In this document: positions 44,536-53,760 of the stretch, in pieces
How the letters are laid out: every line of letters starts with the position of its first letter
How positions within the stretch are numbered: the first letter of the stretch is position 1
The notes under the pieces: model-generated
What the model was told of the DNA's origin: nothing
What the model saw: the letters and a program-made list of their open reading frames with translations, nothing else
The model's database searches: none
Translations under genes and position numbers: made by a program
Assembly (NCBI GenBank): GCA_003506435.1
Contig: DOAQ01000002.1
Location: forward strand, 1-62,211
Direction: 5' to 3'
Source: Prolixibacteraceae bacterium
GTDB taxonomy: Bacteria; Bacteroidota; Bacteroidia; Bacteroidales; Prolixibacteraceae
Length of the DNA: 62,211 bases

Positions 44536-44982
44536 TTACAATGTTTCAGTGGTTCCTTCTAATTTTTCTATCGCTTCTTTTGCACTATTTGAAAATGCAT
44601 GGGCTTTTACATTCAATTTTACTTTGAGTTCGCCTTTGCCTAAAATTTTAATGCGATCTCTTTTTGATGCAAACCCGGCATCAACCAAAACCTGAACATC
44701 GACAACGGTAAGTTTTTTACTTTCAGCCAAACTTTGTAAAACAGAAAGGTTGATAGCTTTGTACTCTACCCTGTTGACATTATTGAAACCAAATTTTGGT
44801 ACAACGCGCTGCAAAGGCATCTGACCACCTTCGAAACCACTTTTCCGCGAGTAACCTGAGCGTGATTTGGCGCCTTTGTGACCTCTTGTGGAAGTCCCGC
44901 CATGACCAGAGCCCGTACCGCGTCCAATGCGTTTTTCGTGATGTGTGGAACCGTTTGCAGGTTTAAGATTATTTAATTCCAT
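44536..44982 (-). CDS. rplO: 50S ribosomal protein L15
   Basis: This 148-residue protein has the Gly/Arg-rich N-terminal arm (GRGTGSGHGGTSTRGHKG) that threads into 23S rRNA, and the globular end (ILGKGELKVKLNVKAHAFSNSAKEAIEKLEG). Gap to secY is 5 bases. Confidence 0.98.
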   Translation of the reverse strand: MELNNLKPANGSTHHEKRIGRGTGSGHGGTSTRGHKGAKSRSGYSRKSGFEGGQMPLQRVVPKFGFNNVNRVEYKAINLSVLQSLAESKKLTVVDVQVLVDAGFASKRDRIKILGKGELKVKLNVKAHAFSNSAKEAIEKLEGTTETL

Positions 44983-45002
44983 AGTAGATGATCTTAAATA
45001 TT

Positions 45003-45182
45003 TTAAATTTCTTCAACTTTTACCAAGTGGCTTACTTTTCTTACCATTCCTATAATCTGCGGAGTTGCTTCCTTCTCTACAGTATGGTTCAGTTTCTTGA
45101 TTCCCAAAGCCTCAATAGTGGCTTTTTGTCTTTTGGTGGAACCAATTTGACTTTTTACTTGTGTAATTTTTATCTTAGCCAT
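45003..45182 (-). CDS. rpmD: 50S ribosomal protein L30
   Basis: With the start at 45182 this is a 59-residue protein (MAKIKITQVKSQIGSTKRQK, EALGIKKLNHTVEKEATPQIIGMV). A longer frame to 45197 would overlap rpsE and lacks homology. It is between rpsE and rplO in the usual order. Confidence 0.97.
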   Translation of the reverse strand: MAKIKITQVKSQIGSTKRQKATIEALGIKKLNHTVEKEATPQIIGMVRKVSHLVKVEEI

Positions 45183-45189
45183 AATTGTA

Positions 45190-45705
45190 TTATCCATTAA
45201 ATACTTTATCTAATGTAATACCACGGTGATCTGCCACGGTATAAGGATCTCTTAACTCTAATAAAGCGTTCATTGTTGCTTTCACCAGGTTGTGAGGGTT
45301 CGACGAGCCTTTTGATTTGGCCAGGATATTATGTACCCCGACACTTTCCAATACGGCACGCATAGCACCCCCTGCCTTTACCCCGGTACCCGAAGATGCC
45401 GGTTTCAACAAAACGCGGGCTCCACCAAATTTGGCTTCCTGTTCGTGAGGGATTGTACCATTGATAACAGGTACTTTCACCAGATTTTTCTTTGCGGCAT
45501 CAACGCCTTTTGCAATAGCTGTTGCTACTTCGCTTGCTTTACCAAGTCCCCAGCCAACGATTCCGTCTTCGTTTCCAACTACAACAATAGCTGAGAAACT
45601 GAATGTACGGCCCCCTTTGGTTACTTTGGTAACGCGGTTAATAGCTACCAACCGGTCTTTCAGTTCGATGTCGCTGGTCCTTACTTTTTTGATATTTGCT
45701 ACCAT
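45190..45705 (-). CDS. rpsE: 30S ribosomal protein S5
   Basis: This 171-residue protein has a double-stranded-RNA-binding-like N-terminal domain (ELKDRLVAINRVTKVTKGGRTF, GIVGWGLGKASEVATAI) and the C-terminal fold with the conserved GTGVKAGGAMRAVLE and GSSNPHNLVKA segments. It acts in decoding fidelity near S4. Gap to rpmD is 7 bases. Confidence 0.98.
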   Translation of the reverse strand: MVANIKKVRTSDIELKDRLVAINRVTKVTKGGRTFSFSAIVVVGNEDGIVGWGLGKASEVATAIAKGVDAAKKNLVKVPVINGTIPHEQEAKFGGARVLLKPASSGTGVKAGGAMRAVLESVGVHNILAKSKGSSNPHNLVKATMNALLELRDPYTVADHRGITLDKVFNG

Positions 45706-45710
45706 ACTTA

Positions 45711-46064
45711 TTAAAATTTAAGGCCACCTTCACGGGCAGCATCAGCTAATTGTTTTACTCTACCGTGATACAAATAACCATTCCGGTCGAACACTACACT
45801 TGAAATGCCGGCTGCAACAGCTTTTTCAGCAATTGCTTTACCTACGATAGCAGCAACTTCTGTTTTGTTACCTGCTACTTCAAGATCTTTCGAAAGAGAA
45901 GAAACTGCGAGTAAGGTTTTGCCGGTAGCATCGTCAACCAACTGAGCATAAATTTGCTTGTTGCTTCGGAAGACACTCAGACGTGGCTTTTCGGCAGTAC
46001 CGGCTACAATTTTCCGGATTCTCTTTTTAATTCTATATCTTCTTTCGTGCTTTGTTAAAGCCAT
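45711..46064 (-). CDS. rplR: 50S ribosomal protein L18
   Basis: This 117-residue 5S-rRNA-binding protein has a basic start (KHERRYRIKKRIRK) and the conserved RLSVFRSNKQIYAQL and VVFDRNGYLYHGRVKQLADAAREGGL segments. Gap to rpsE is 5 bases. Confidence 0.98.
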   Translation of the reverse strand: MALTKHERRYRIKKRIRKIVAGTAEKPRLSVFRSNKQIYAQLVDDATGKTLLAVSSLSKDLEVAGNKTEVAAIVGKAIAEKAVAAGISSVVFDRNGYLYHGRVKQLADAAREGGLKF

Positions 46065-46079
46065 GATTTCTAATTTTTA

Positions 46080-46637
46080 TTATTTGACACCAGCTGATTT
46101 ACCGGCCTTGCGCCTTAACACTTCACCCTGGAATTTAACCCCTTTTCCTTTGTAAGGCTCAGGCATACGGAATGAACGTATTTTTGCAGCTATCTGACCA
46201 ATCAATTGCTTGTCGCAACTTTTAAGAGTTACAATCGGGTTACTACGTTTATCACTCACTGCTTCTACTTTCACTTCTGCCGGTAGGCCGAGGAAAGTGT
46301 GGTGTGAATAACCTAAAACAAGGTCGAGTACCTGTCCCTGTACTTCAGCACGGTAACCAACACCTACCAGTTCGAGTTTGATCTCGAAACCCTTCGACAC
46401 ACCGATAACCATGTTGTTGATCAGTGAACGGTATAAACCGTGCATTGCGCGATGGTCTTTCTGTTCGGTCGGACGGCTAACAGTTAATGTTCCATCTTCA
46501 ATGGCAATACTGATTGCAGAATTAACCTGCTGGGTCAGTGTTCCAAGAGGGCCTTTTACTGTTACTAAGTTGCTGTCGCTAATAGTTACGGTAACACCTG
46601 CCGGTATTTTTATCGGTAATTTACCTATCCTTGACAT
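46080..46637 (-). CDS. rplF: 50S ribosomal protein L6
   Basis: From the ATG at 46637 this is a 185-residue protein (MSRIGKLPIKIPAGV) with two L6 repeats and the conserved MPEPYKGKGVKF-type motif near the end. The frame is open to 46670, but the ATG at 46637 has a strong Shine-Dalgarno sequence 7 bases upstream and matches family length. Confidence 0.97.
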   Translation of the reverse strand: MSRIGKLPIKIPAGVTVTISDSNLVTVKGPLGTLTQQVNSAISIAIEDGTLTVSRPTEQKDHRAMHGLYRSLINNMVIGVSKGFEIKLELVGVGYRAEVQGQVLDLVLGYSHHTFLGLPAEVKVEAVSDKRSNPIVTLKSCDKQLIGQIAAKIRSFRMPEPYKGKGVKFQGEVLRRKAGKSAGVK

Positions 46638-46644
46638 TACTTTT

Positions 46645-46651
46645 CCTCCTT
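46645..46651 (-). promoter_or_regulatory. Strong Shine-Dalgarno sequence of rplF
   Basis: The minus strand reads AAGGAGG seven bases before the rplF ATG. Most genes in this window have AT-rich leaders without such a match, so it decides the start at 46637 and suggests high initiation at this gene. Confidence 0.7.
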
Positions 46652-46654
46652 CGA

Positions 46655-47062
46655 TTAATAAACGTAACACAATACTTCGCCACCTACACTCATTTCGCGC
46701 GCTTCTTTGTCAGTCATCACGCCTTTTGAAGTAGATATGATCGCAATTCCCAAACCGTTAAGGACACGGGGAATATTATCGGTATGACAATAAGTTCTCA
46801 AACCTGGTTTACTGATCCTTTTGATCGATTTGATAGCCGGTACAGCAGATTCGGGATGATATTTCAAAGCAATTTTAATGTTGCCCTGATAGTTCACATC
46901 TTCCTCGAACTTATAGTTCAAAATATAACCTTTATCCTTAAGAATTTTGGTAATCTCTTTCTTGATATTTGATGCAGGAATATCTACCACACGATGTTTT
47001 GCTTTCTGGGCATTTCTGATTCGTGTCAGATAATCTGCTATTGGATCTGTAATTTTACTCAT
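46655..47062 (-). CDS. rpsH: 30S ribosomal protein S8
   Basis: This is a 135-residue protein (MSKITDPIADYLTRIRNAQKAKH) with the C-terminal ISTSKGVMTDKEARE motif that binds the central domain of 16S rRNA. In many bacteria S8 is the translational repressor of the spc operon; the operator cannot be judged here. Confidence 0.98.
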   Translation of the reverse strand: MSKITDPIADYLTRIRNAQKAKHRVVDIPASNIKKEITKILKDKGYILNYKFEEDVNYQGNIKIALKYHPESAVPAIKSIKRISKPGLRTYCHTDNIPRVLNGLGIAIISTSKGVMTDKEAREMSVGGEVLCYVY

Positions 47063-47082
47063 TACTTCTAAAAATTAAAAAA

Positions 47083-47352
47083 TTACCAACTTGCTTTTTT
47101 AACACCCGGGATCAATCCGGCCGAAGCCATTTCGCGGAAGTTAATCCTGCTTATTCCGAATTGACGCATGTATCCTTTCGGGCGTCCGGTTAATTTGCAC
47201 CTGTTGTGCAATCGTACACGTGAAGAGTTTTTAGGTAAACTTTGTAAACCGATGAAATCACCTTCCGCCTTAAGCATGGCTCTTTTTTCGGCATATTTTT
47301 CAACCAGTTTTGCCCTTTTAACTTCACGGGCTTTCATTGATTCTTTAGCCAT
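47083..47352 (-). CDS. rpsN: 30S ribosomal protein S14
   Basis: This is an 89-residue protein of the long type without a zinc finger (MAKESMKAREVKRAKLVEKYA; RVRLHNRCKLTGRPKGYMRQFGISRI). Only one Cys is present. It lies 3 bases below rplE. Confidence 0.98.
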   Translation of the reverse strand: MAKESMKAREVKRAKLVEKYAEKRAMLKAEGDFIGLQSLPKNSSRVRLHNRCKLTGRPKGYMRQFGISRINFREMASAGLIPGVKKASW

Positions 47353-47355
47353 TTC

Positions 47356-47913
47356 TTAGTTCTTTTTGACGTTTTTAAAAGGTAATCCTAACTCTTTCAA
47401 CAAAGCGTATCCTTCTTCGTCGGTTTCAGCGGTAGTTACAAACGTGATGTTCATACCGTTAATCCGGTTTACTTTATCGAGTATAATCTCAGGGAAAATG
47501 ATCTGTTCGGGGATACCTAAGGTATAATTGCCCCTTCCGTCCATTTTGCCTTCAATACCACGAAAGTCGCGGATACGTGGCAGTGCTACACTAATCAATC
47601 GTTCGAGGAACTCATACATTCTCTCCTTGCGCAGTGTAACACGTACACCGATTGGCATTTTTTTCCTTAACTTGAAATTAGAGATGTCTTTTTTCGATTT
47701 GGTTTGGACTGCTTTCTGACCGGCAATGTTTGTCATTTCTTCGGTCGCAACTTCGATAATTTTCTTATCGGCTATAGCAGCTCCAACACCTTGGTTGAGC
47801 ACAATCTTTTCTAACTTCGGAGCCTGCATAACAGAACCATAACTGAATTCTTTTACCAATGCAGGGACGACTTCGTCCAAATATTTCTTCTTAAGTGTTG
47901 GTACGTATGCCAT
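47356..47913 (-). CDS. rplE: 50S ribosomal protein L5
   Basis: This 185-residue 5S-rRNA-binding protein has KLEKIVLNQGVGAA, GQKAVQTKSKKDISNFKLRKKMPIGVRVTLR and GNYTLGIPEQIIFPEI. Its ATG shares one base with the rplX stop (TAATG), which indicates coupling. Confidence 0.98.
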   Translation of the reverse strand: MAYVPTLKKKYLDEVVPALVKEFSYGSVMQAPKLEKIVLNQGVGAAIADKKIIEVATEEMTNIAGQKAVQTKSKKDISNFKLRKKMPIGVRVTLRKERMYEFLERLISVALPRIRDFRGIEGKMDGRGNYTLGIPEQIIFPEIILDKVNRINGMNITFVTTAETDEEGYALLKELGLPFKNVKKN

Positions 47914-48236
47914 TACTTAATCTCCTCTCCTGATTTTTTAGAATAACGAACTAATTTTCCCTTCTCGTCGAGCTTACGACCGATGCGTGTTGCTTTTCCT
48001 GATTTAGGATCTTTCAGCATCAGATTCGATACGTGGATGGGCGCTTCCTTTTCAACAATACCTCCCTGCGGATTTGCTGCATTGGGTTTGGTGTGTTTTT
48101 TAATCATATTAACGCCTTCCACTATGGCTCGCTCAGTCTTTCGTATCACTTCGAGCACCTTGCCCTGCTGGCCTTTGTAGTTGCCTGCATTGACGATTAC
48201 GGTGTCACCTTTTTTGATATGTAATTTCTTTTGCAT
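47913..48236 (-). CDS. rplX: 50S ribosomal protein L24
   Basis: This 107-residue protein has a KOW motif (IKKGDTVIVNAGNYKGQQGKVLEV) and the VEGVNMIKKHTKPN segment. It is an assembly initiator of the large subunit. It overlaps rplE by one base. Confidence 0.98.
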   Translation of the reverse strand: MQKKLHIKKGDTVIVNAGNYKGQQGKVLEVIRKTERAIVEGVNMIKKHTKPNAANPQGGIVEKEAPIHVSNLMLKDPKSGKATRIGRKLDEKGKLVRYSKKSGEEIK

Positions 48237-48253
48237 TTCAATTAATTTACAAA

Positions 48254-48619
48254 TTAAAGTACCTCAGGTGCAAGTGAAATAATCTTCATGTTCTTGTCGC
48301 GCAATTCTCTTGCGACAGGGCCAAAAATACGTGTTCCACGCATTTCGCCTGCGTTGTTCAGCAAAACAACTGCATTGTCGTCGAAACGGATATATGATCC
48401 GTCGGCACGACGTACTTCTTTTGCTGTACGAACAACGATCGCTTTCGACACTGCTCCTTTTTTTACATCACTACCAGCAATAGCGCTTTTCACGGCTACT
48501 ACGATGGTATCGCCCAGTGTTGCATAGCGTTTGCGTGTTCCGCCTAATACGCGGATACAAAGCACTTCTTTTGCGCCACTGTTATCGGCTACTGTACATC
48601 TTGATTCTTGTTGTATCAT
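48254..48619 (-). CDS. rplN: 50S ribosomal protein L14
   Basis: This 121-residue protein has typical L14 motifs (MIQQESRCTVADNSGAKEV, GDTIVVAVKSA, RIFGPVARELRDKNMKIISLAPEVL). It lies 2 bases below rpsQ. Confidence 0.98.
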   Translation of the reverse strand: MIQQESRCTVADNSGAKEVLCIRVLGGTRKRYATLGDTIVVAVKSAIAGSDVKKGAVSKAIVVRTAKEVRRADGSYIRFDDNAVVLLNNAGEMRGTRIFGPVARELRDKNMKIISLAPEVL

Positions 48620-48621
48620 GA

Positions 48622-48879
48622 TTACTTAGCTCTTTCAATGATTTCAACTAATCTCCAACGTTTTTGCTTGCTGAGCGGACGTGTTTCCATGATCAGCACA
48701 GTGTCACCAACATTGCAGGTATTATTTTCGTCGTGCGCGTAAAACTTGGTCGTTTTGTTCACAAACTTCCCGTAAATGGGATGCTTCTCTTTACGTTTTT
48801 CAGCAACTACAATTGTATTTTGCATTTTGTTACTGACAACGACCCCGGTACGCTCTTTTCTCAGATTTCTTGATTCCAT
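48622..48879 (-). CDS. rpsQ: 30S ribosomal protein S17
   Basis: From the ATG at 48879 this is an 85-residue OB-fold protein (MESRNLRKERTGVVVSNKM, ENNTCNVGDTVLIMETRPLSKQKRWRLVEI). The codon before it in frame is a GTG at 48882, which is less likely to be the start. Gap to rpmC is 4 bases. Confidence 0.97.
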   Translation of the reverse strand: MESRNLRKERTGVVVSNKMQNTIVVAEKRKEKHPIYGKFVNKTTKFYAHDENNTCNVGDTVLIMETRPLSKQKRWRLVEIIERAK

Positions 48880-48883
48880 CACA

Positions 48884-49087
48884 CTAACTCTGTTTTTCGT
48901 TAATTTCCCTTTGACGCAGTATGGTTTTCAGGCGGGCAATATTTCTCCTTGCAACCTTGATCTGTAACGGATTCTCAAGAGGTGAAATAGCATGATTCAT
49001 CTTCATACGAAGCAAGCTGTCCTTTTCAGTTTGTAACTTTTCAAGGATCTCTTTGTTGGTCAGTTCTTTAATCTCTGATGTTTTCAT
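48884..49087 (-). CDS. rpmC: 50S ribosomal protein L29
   Basis: This 67-residue helical hairpin protein (MKTSEIKELTNKEILEKLQTE, VARRNIARLKTILRQRE) sits near the tunnel exit. Its ATG shares one base with the rplP stop. Confidence 0.98.
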   Translation of the reverse strand: MKTSEIKELTNKEILEKLQTEKDSLLRMKMNHAISPLENPLQIKVARRNIARLKTILRQREINEKQS

Positions 49088-49521
49088 TACTCCTCGTTTG
49101 AAGATTCAACATAATCGCGCCGAACCACAAATTTTGTAGTTATCGGTAATTTCTGAGCAGCCAGACGCAATGCTTCCTTTGCTATCTCGAACGAAACACC
49201 GTCGGCTTCAATAATAATTCTACCAGGGGAAACCGGAGCAACAAATGCTTCTGGCGCACCCTTACCTTTACCCATACGAACCTCTGCAGGTTTCTTTGTA
49301 ATTGGTTTATCGGGGAAAATTCGTATCCAAATTTGACCCTGACGTTGCATGTAGCGGGTTACCGCAACCCTCGCCGCTTCAATCTGGCGACCGGTAATCC
49401 AAGCTTCTTCCAACGCCTTTATACCGAAAGAACCGAATGCAATTTGATTGCCCCGCTGGGCATTGCCTTTCATCCGGCCTTTTTGTACTCTTCTGAATTT
49501 TGTCTTTTTCGGTTGTAACAT
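49087..49521 (-). CDS. rplP: 50S ribosomal protein L16
   Basis: This is a 144-residue protein (MLQPKKTKFRRVQKGRMKG, EEAWITGRQIEAARVAVTRY, RMGKGKGAPE) near the peptidyl-transferase centre and A-site tRNA. It overlaps rpmC by one base. Confidence 0.98.
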   Translation of the reverse strand: MLQPKKTKFRRVQKGRMKGNAQRGNQIAFGSFGIKALEEAWITGRQIEAARVAVTRYMQRQGQIWIRIFPDKPITKKPAEVRMGKGKGAPEAFVAPVSPGRIIIEADGVSFEIAKEALRLAAQKLPITTKFVVRRDYVESSNEE

Positions 49522-49547
49522 CCTTCTTTAGTTGAAAGGTTTACAAA

Positions 49548-50282
49548 TTATTTTCTTCTTTTCTTAAATCCGCCTTTGGCTCCGCCACGACGATCATTGG
49601 CAGGACTGGGTCCACCAGCTTGCTGCTTTTGTCCGATGTTTGGAGAAAGGTCGCGTTTACCGTAGATTTCGCCTTTACAAATCCACACTTTTACGCCCAG
49701 CAAACCGGTTTTGGTTAATGCTTCAGCAAGGGCATAATCGATGTCAGCCCGAAGTGTATGTAAAGGAGTACGGCCATCTTTGTACATTTCCGAACGTGCC
49801 ATTTCGGCACCATTCAAACGACCTGAAACCATAATTTTGATTCCCTGCGCCCCCATTCTCATGGTTGCAGCAATAGCCATTTTTACGGCACGGCGGTAGG
49901 CTACTTTGCCTTCGATCTGGCGGGCAACATTGCTGGCCACGATACGGGCATCGAGCTCCGGACGTTTTATTTCGAAAATATTGATCTGAACTTCTTTGTT
50001 GGTAACCTTTTTTAGCTCTTCCTTCAGCTTGTCAACTTCCTGGCCACCTTTACCAATAATAATACCTGGTCGGGAGGTGTGAACAGTAATCGTAATAAGC
50101 TTCAAGGTACGTTCAATGATAATCTTGGAAACACTTGCTTTTGCCAGACGGGCATTCAGGTATTCTCTGATTTTTGTATCCTCCACGAGCTTATCACCAT
50201 AATCGTTTCCACCGAACCAATTGGAATCCCATCCATTGATGATCCCTAAGCGATTGGCGATTGGATTAACTTTTTGTCCCAT
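49548..50282 (-). CDS. rpsC: 30S ribosomal protein S3
   Basis: This 244-residue protein has a KH domain (HTSRPGIIIGKGGQEVDKL near residue 70) and the C-terminal S3 domain (GRLNGAEMARSEMYKDGRTPLHTLRADIDY). It helps form the mRNA entry channel. It lies 6 bases below rplV and has a basic Gly/Lys/Arg tail. Confidence 0.98.
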   Translation of the reverse strand: MGQKVNPIANRLGIINGWDSNWFGGNDYGDKLVEDTKIREYLNARLAKASVSKIIIERTLKLITITVHTSRPGIIIGKGGQEVDKLKEELKKVTNKEVQINIFEIKRPELDARIVASNVARQIEGKVAYRRAVKMAIAATMRMGAQGIKIMVSGRLNGAEMARSEMYKDGRTPLHTLRADIDYALAEALTKTGLLGVKVWICKGEIYGKRDLSPNIGQKQQAGGPSPANDRRGGAKGGFKKRRK

Positions 50283-50288
50283 GTATTA

Positions 50289-50702
50289 TTATTTAACAGT
50301 TTCGTTAACAGTTTTACTATCAATGCAAAGCGTGATGTGATTCGATCTTTTCCGGATACGGTGTGCGCGGCCTTGTGGCGCCGGGCGTAAACGTTTCAGG
50401 ATACGGGCTGAATCAACAGCAACGGTTTTCACATACAAATTGCTTTCTTCCAGGCGAACGCCTTCGTTTTTTGCCTGCCAGTTTGCGATGGCCGACATCA
50501 ACAATTTTTCAACCTTGCGGGAAGCTTCTTTTGATGAAAATTTCAAAACGTCAAGCGCTCTGTTCACCTCCATTCCGCGAACCATATCGGCAATCAGCCT
50601 TACTTTCCGTGGAGATGTTGGGTTATTCTTCAAAACAGCAACATATTGTGTCTTTTTTGCTTCTTTAAGTTCGCTTGCTTTATTTCTTTTTCTTGCACCC
50701 AT
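50289..50702 (-). CDS. rplV: 50S ribosomal protein L22
   Basis: This is a 137-residue protein (SPRKVRLIADMVRG, ALDVLKFSSKEASRKVEKLLMSAIANW) with the beta-hairpin end (RILKRLRPAPQGRAHRIRKRSNHITL) that lines the exit tunnel. Confidence 0.98.
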   Translation of the reverse strand: MGARKRNKASELKEAKKTQYVAVLKNNPTSPRKVRLIADMVRGMEVNRALDVLKFSSKEASRKVEKLLMSAIANWQAKNEGVRLEESNLYVKTVAVDSARILKRLRPAPQGRAHRIRKRSNHITLCIDSKTVNETVK

Positions 50703-50739
50703 TTTGAATTCTTTTAAATGTTAATGAGAATTTCATGCC

Positions 50740-51006
50740 TTAACGTTTGTTTCCGGCATGTCCCCTGAATGTTCTTGTAGGTGCAAATTCACCGAGCTTA
50801 TGTCCTACCATGTTCTCAGTAACATAAACGGGAATAAATTTGTTTCCGTTGTGTACTGCAATGGTATGACCTACAAAGTCAGGAGAAATTACTGATGCCC
50901 GGGCCCAAGTCTTAATAACCGACTTTTTAGTGGTTTCATTCATAGCCAAAACTTTACGTTCGAGCTTGTATGCAATGAAAGGCCCTTTCTTTAATGAACG
51001 ACTCAT
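50740..51006 (-). CDS. rpsS: 30S ribosomal protein S19
   Basis: This is an 88-residue protein (MSRSLKKGPFIAYKLERKV, WARASVISPDFVGHTIAVHNGNKFIPVYVTENMVGHKLGEFAPTR split over residues ~30-80). It sits in the 30S head next to S13. Confidence 0.98.
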   Translation of the reverse strand: MSRSLKKGPFIAYKLERKVLAMNETTKKSVIKTWARASVISPDFVGHTIAVHNGNKFIPVYVTENMVGHKLGEFAPTRTFRGHAGNKR

Positions 51007-51022
51007 ACTTTTCTCAGTTTAA

Positions 51023-51847
<825 letters not shown>

Positions 51848-51856
51848 TTTTATTAA

Positions 51857-52147
51857 TTAAATATTACTATAAAAATCAATAGTATCACCTGCAGCCAATG
51901 TTATCATTGCTTTTTTATACGCAACTGTTGAGCCTTCGATTACCCCGGCTTTGGTAAAACGCGATTTGCGTTTTCCTGCATAAACCATGGTATTTACAGC
52001 ATCAACTTTAACATTGTACATGCTTTCAACAGCTTTCTTTATCTGTATTTTCGTAGCATCCTTGTTAACGACAAAACCAAAACGATTGAGCTTTTCACCC
52101 TGTCCTGTCATTTTTTCGGTAACTAGCGGTTTTATTAAAACATTCAT
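51857..52147 (-). CDS. rplW: 50S ribosomal protein L23
   Basis: This is a 96-residue protein (LIKPLVTEKMTG, FVVNKDATKIQIKKAVESMYNVKVDAVNTM) at the tunnel exit, the docking site for trigger factor and SRP. Gap to rplB is 9 bases. Confidence 0.98.
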   Translation of the reverse strand: MNVLIKPLVTEKMTGQGEKLNRFGFVVNKDATKIQIKKAVESMYNVKVDAVNTMVYAGKRKSRFTKAGVIEGSTVAYKKAMITLAAGDTIDFYSNI

Positions 52148-52159
52148 TTTTTAAGCCCA

Positions 52160-52789
52160 TTAAATCGTTAACAATTCTTCCAACTTACTTACCGAGCTTT
52201 CCAAAACAATAAGTTTTTTGGCATTCAGTATTTGATAAGTATTTATATCAGAGGCTGTTACAACAGAAATCCCCTGTAAATTTCTGGAGGACAAATATAT
52301 GTTTTTATTTTCTTCCGGTAAAACGAAAAGTGACTTTTTATCAGTAATTTTCAGATTATTACTGATGGCAACCATTTCACGTGTTTTTGGTGCGTCGAAA
52401 GTGAAATCTTCCAACACCACAATGGCATCTTCTTTCGCTTTGTAGCTCAATGCAGAAATACGGGCCAAAACTTTCACTTTTTTGTTCAGTTTGAAGCCGT
52501 AATTTCTTGGACGAGGTCCAAAAACGCGGCCCCCGCCACGAAATACCGGAGATTTGATGCTCCCTGCACGGGCGCCGCCGGTACCTTTCTGCTTTTTGAT
52601 TTTCCGGGTACTATATGATACTTCGCCTCTTTCTTTTGCGCTGTGAGTCCCCTGACGTTTATTTGCCATGTATTGTTTTACATCCAAATAAATCGCGTGA
52701 TCGCTGGGCTCAATGCCGAAGATCTGTTCATTTAAAGTAACAGTTCTTCCGGTTTCTTGTCCTGCTTTATTTATTACTTTTATTTCCAT
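52160..52789 (-). CDS. rplD: 50S ribosomal protein L4
   Basis: This 209-residue protein has the extended loop (GTHSAKERGEVSYSTRKIKKQKGTGGARAGS, ~47-77) that lines the exit tunnel, and FGPRPRNYGFKLNKKVK. In proteobacteria L4 also regulates its own operon; no such site can be recognised here. It overlaps rplC by one base. Confidence 0.98.
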   Translation of the reverse strand: MEIKVINKAGQETGRTVTLNEQIFGIEPSDHAIYLDVKQYMANKRQGTHSAKERGEVSYSTRKIKKQKGTGGARAGSIKSPVFRGGGRVFGPRPRNYGFKLNKKVKVLARISALSYKAKEDAIVVLEDFTFDAPKTREMVAISNNLKITDKKSLFVLPEENKNIYLSSRNLQGISVVTASDINTYQILNAKKLIVLESSVSKLEELLTI

Positions 52790-53406
52790 TACTGATAAAT
52801 CATTACGTAAGAACCTTTTGCACCAGGAACTGATCCTTTAACTACTATTAAATTCGACTCAGGAATTACTTTCAGAACTTTCAGGTTTTGAATCGTAACG
52901 TTGTTGTTACCGTCGCGTCCGGCCATGCGCATTCCTTTGAATACACGAGACGGCCATGATGATGCACCAACTGATCCCGGAGCTCTCAAACGGTTATGCT
53001 GACCATGAGTAGCGTCGTTCACCCCTCTGAAGTTGTGACGTTTTACGACTCCCTGGAAGCCTTTCCCTTTGCTTAGGCCGGTAATGTCAACCCAACCTTC
53101 GGCGTCGATTGTTTCTACTGTAAGAGTATCGCCTAATTTATACTCTCCTTCAATTTCCTTAAACTCAACGATTTTACGTTTTGGTTCAGTTCCGGCTTTC
53201 TGAGCATGACCAATTTCTGCTTTTACAGAACTTTTGATCTTTTTGTCATCGTAACCTAACTGAATAGCCTCGTAACCGTCGGTTTCGACCGTTTTTACCT
53301 GCGTAACCACGCATGGTCCGGCCTCTATCACAGTGCATGGAATATTTTTCCCTTCAACACTGAATACGGATGTCATTCCGATTTTTTTACCGATTAATCC
53401 TGCCAT
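52789..53406 (-). CDS. rplC: 50S ribosomal protein L3
   Basis: This is a 205-residue protein (MAGLIGKKIGMTSVFSVEGK) with the central extension that approaches the peptidyl-transferase centre (GKGFQGVVKRHNFRGVNDATHGQ, GSVGASSWPSRVFKGMRMAG). It overlaps rplD by one base. Confidence 0.98.
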   Translation of the reverse strand: MAGLIGKKIGMTSVFSVEGKNIPCTVIEAGPCVVTQVKTVETDGYEAIQLGYDDKKIKSSVKAEIGHAQKAGTEPKRKIVEFKEIEGEYKLGDTLTVETIDAEGWVDITGLSKGKGFQGVVKRHNFRGVNDATHGQHNRLRAPGSVGASSWPSRVFKGMRMAGRDGNNNVTIQNLKVLKVIPESNLIVVKGSVPGAKGSYVMIYQ

Positions 53407-53428
53407 TTTTGTTTTTCTTTACAGGTTA

Positions 53429-53734
53429 TCAAACTTTAATTTCTACTTCAACGCCACTTGGTAATTCAAGCTTCATTAAGGCGTCAATTGTCTTAGCTGT
53501 TGAGCTGTAAATGTCGATCAAACGTTTGTATGAAGACAACTGAAATTGCTCGCGTGATTTTTTATTCACGAAAGTTGAACGCAAAACAGTGAAAACCCTT
53601 TTGTGAGTAGGAAGCGGAATAGGACCACTTACTACTGCACCTGTAGTTTTTACCGTTTTTACGATCTTTTCAGCCGACTTGTCAACCAGGTTGTGATCAT
53701 ACGATTTCAGCTTAATTCTGATCTTTTGACTCAT
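53429..53734 (-). CDS. rpsJ: 30S ribosomal protein S10
   Basis: This is a 101-residue protein (IRIKLKSYDHNLVDKSAEKIVKT, GPIPLPTHKRVFTVLRS). It starts the S10 part of the cluster. It lies 26 bases below fusA with no tuf gene between, as is common in this phylum. Confidence 0.98.
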   Translation of the reverse strand: MSQKIRIKLKSYDHNLVDKSAEKIVKTVKTTGAVVSGPIPLPTHKRVFTVLRSTFVNKKSREQFQLSSYKRLIDIYSSTAKTIDALMKLELPSGVEVEIKV

Positions 53735-53760
53735 GATGAGATTTAATTATAAGTTAAAAT

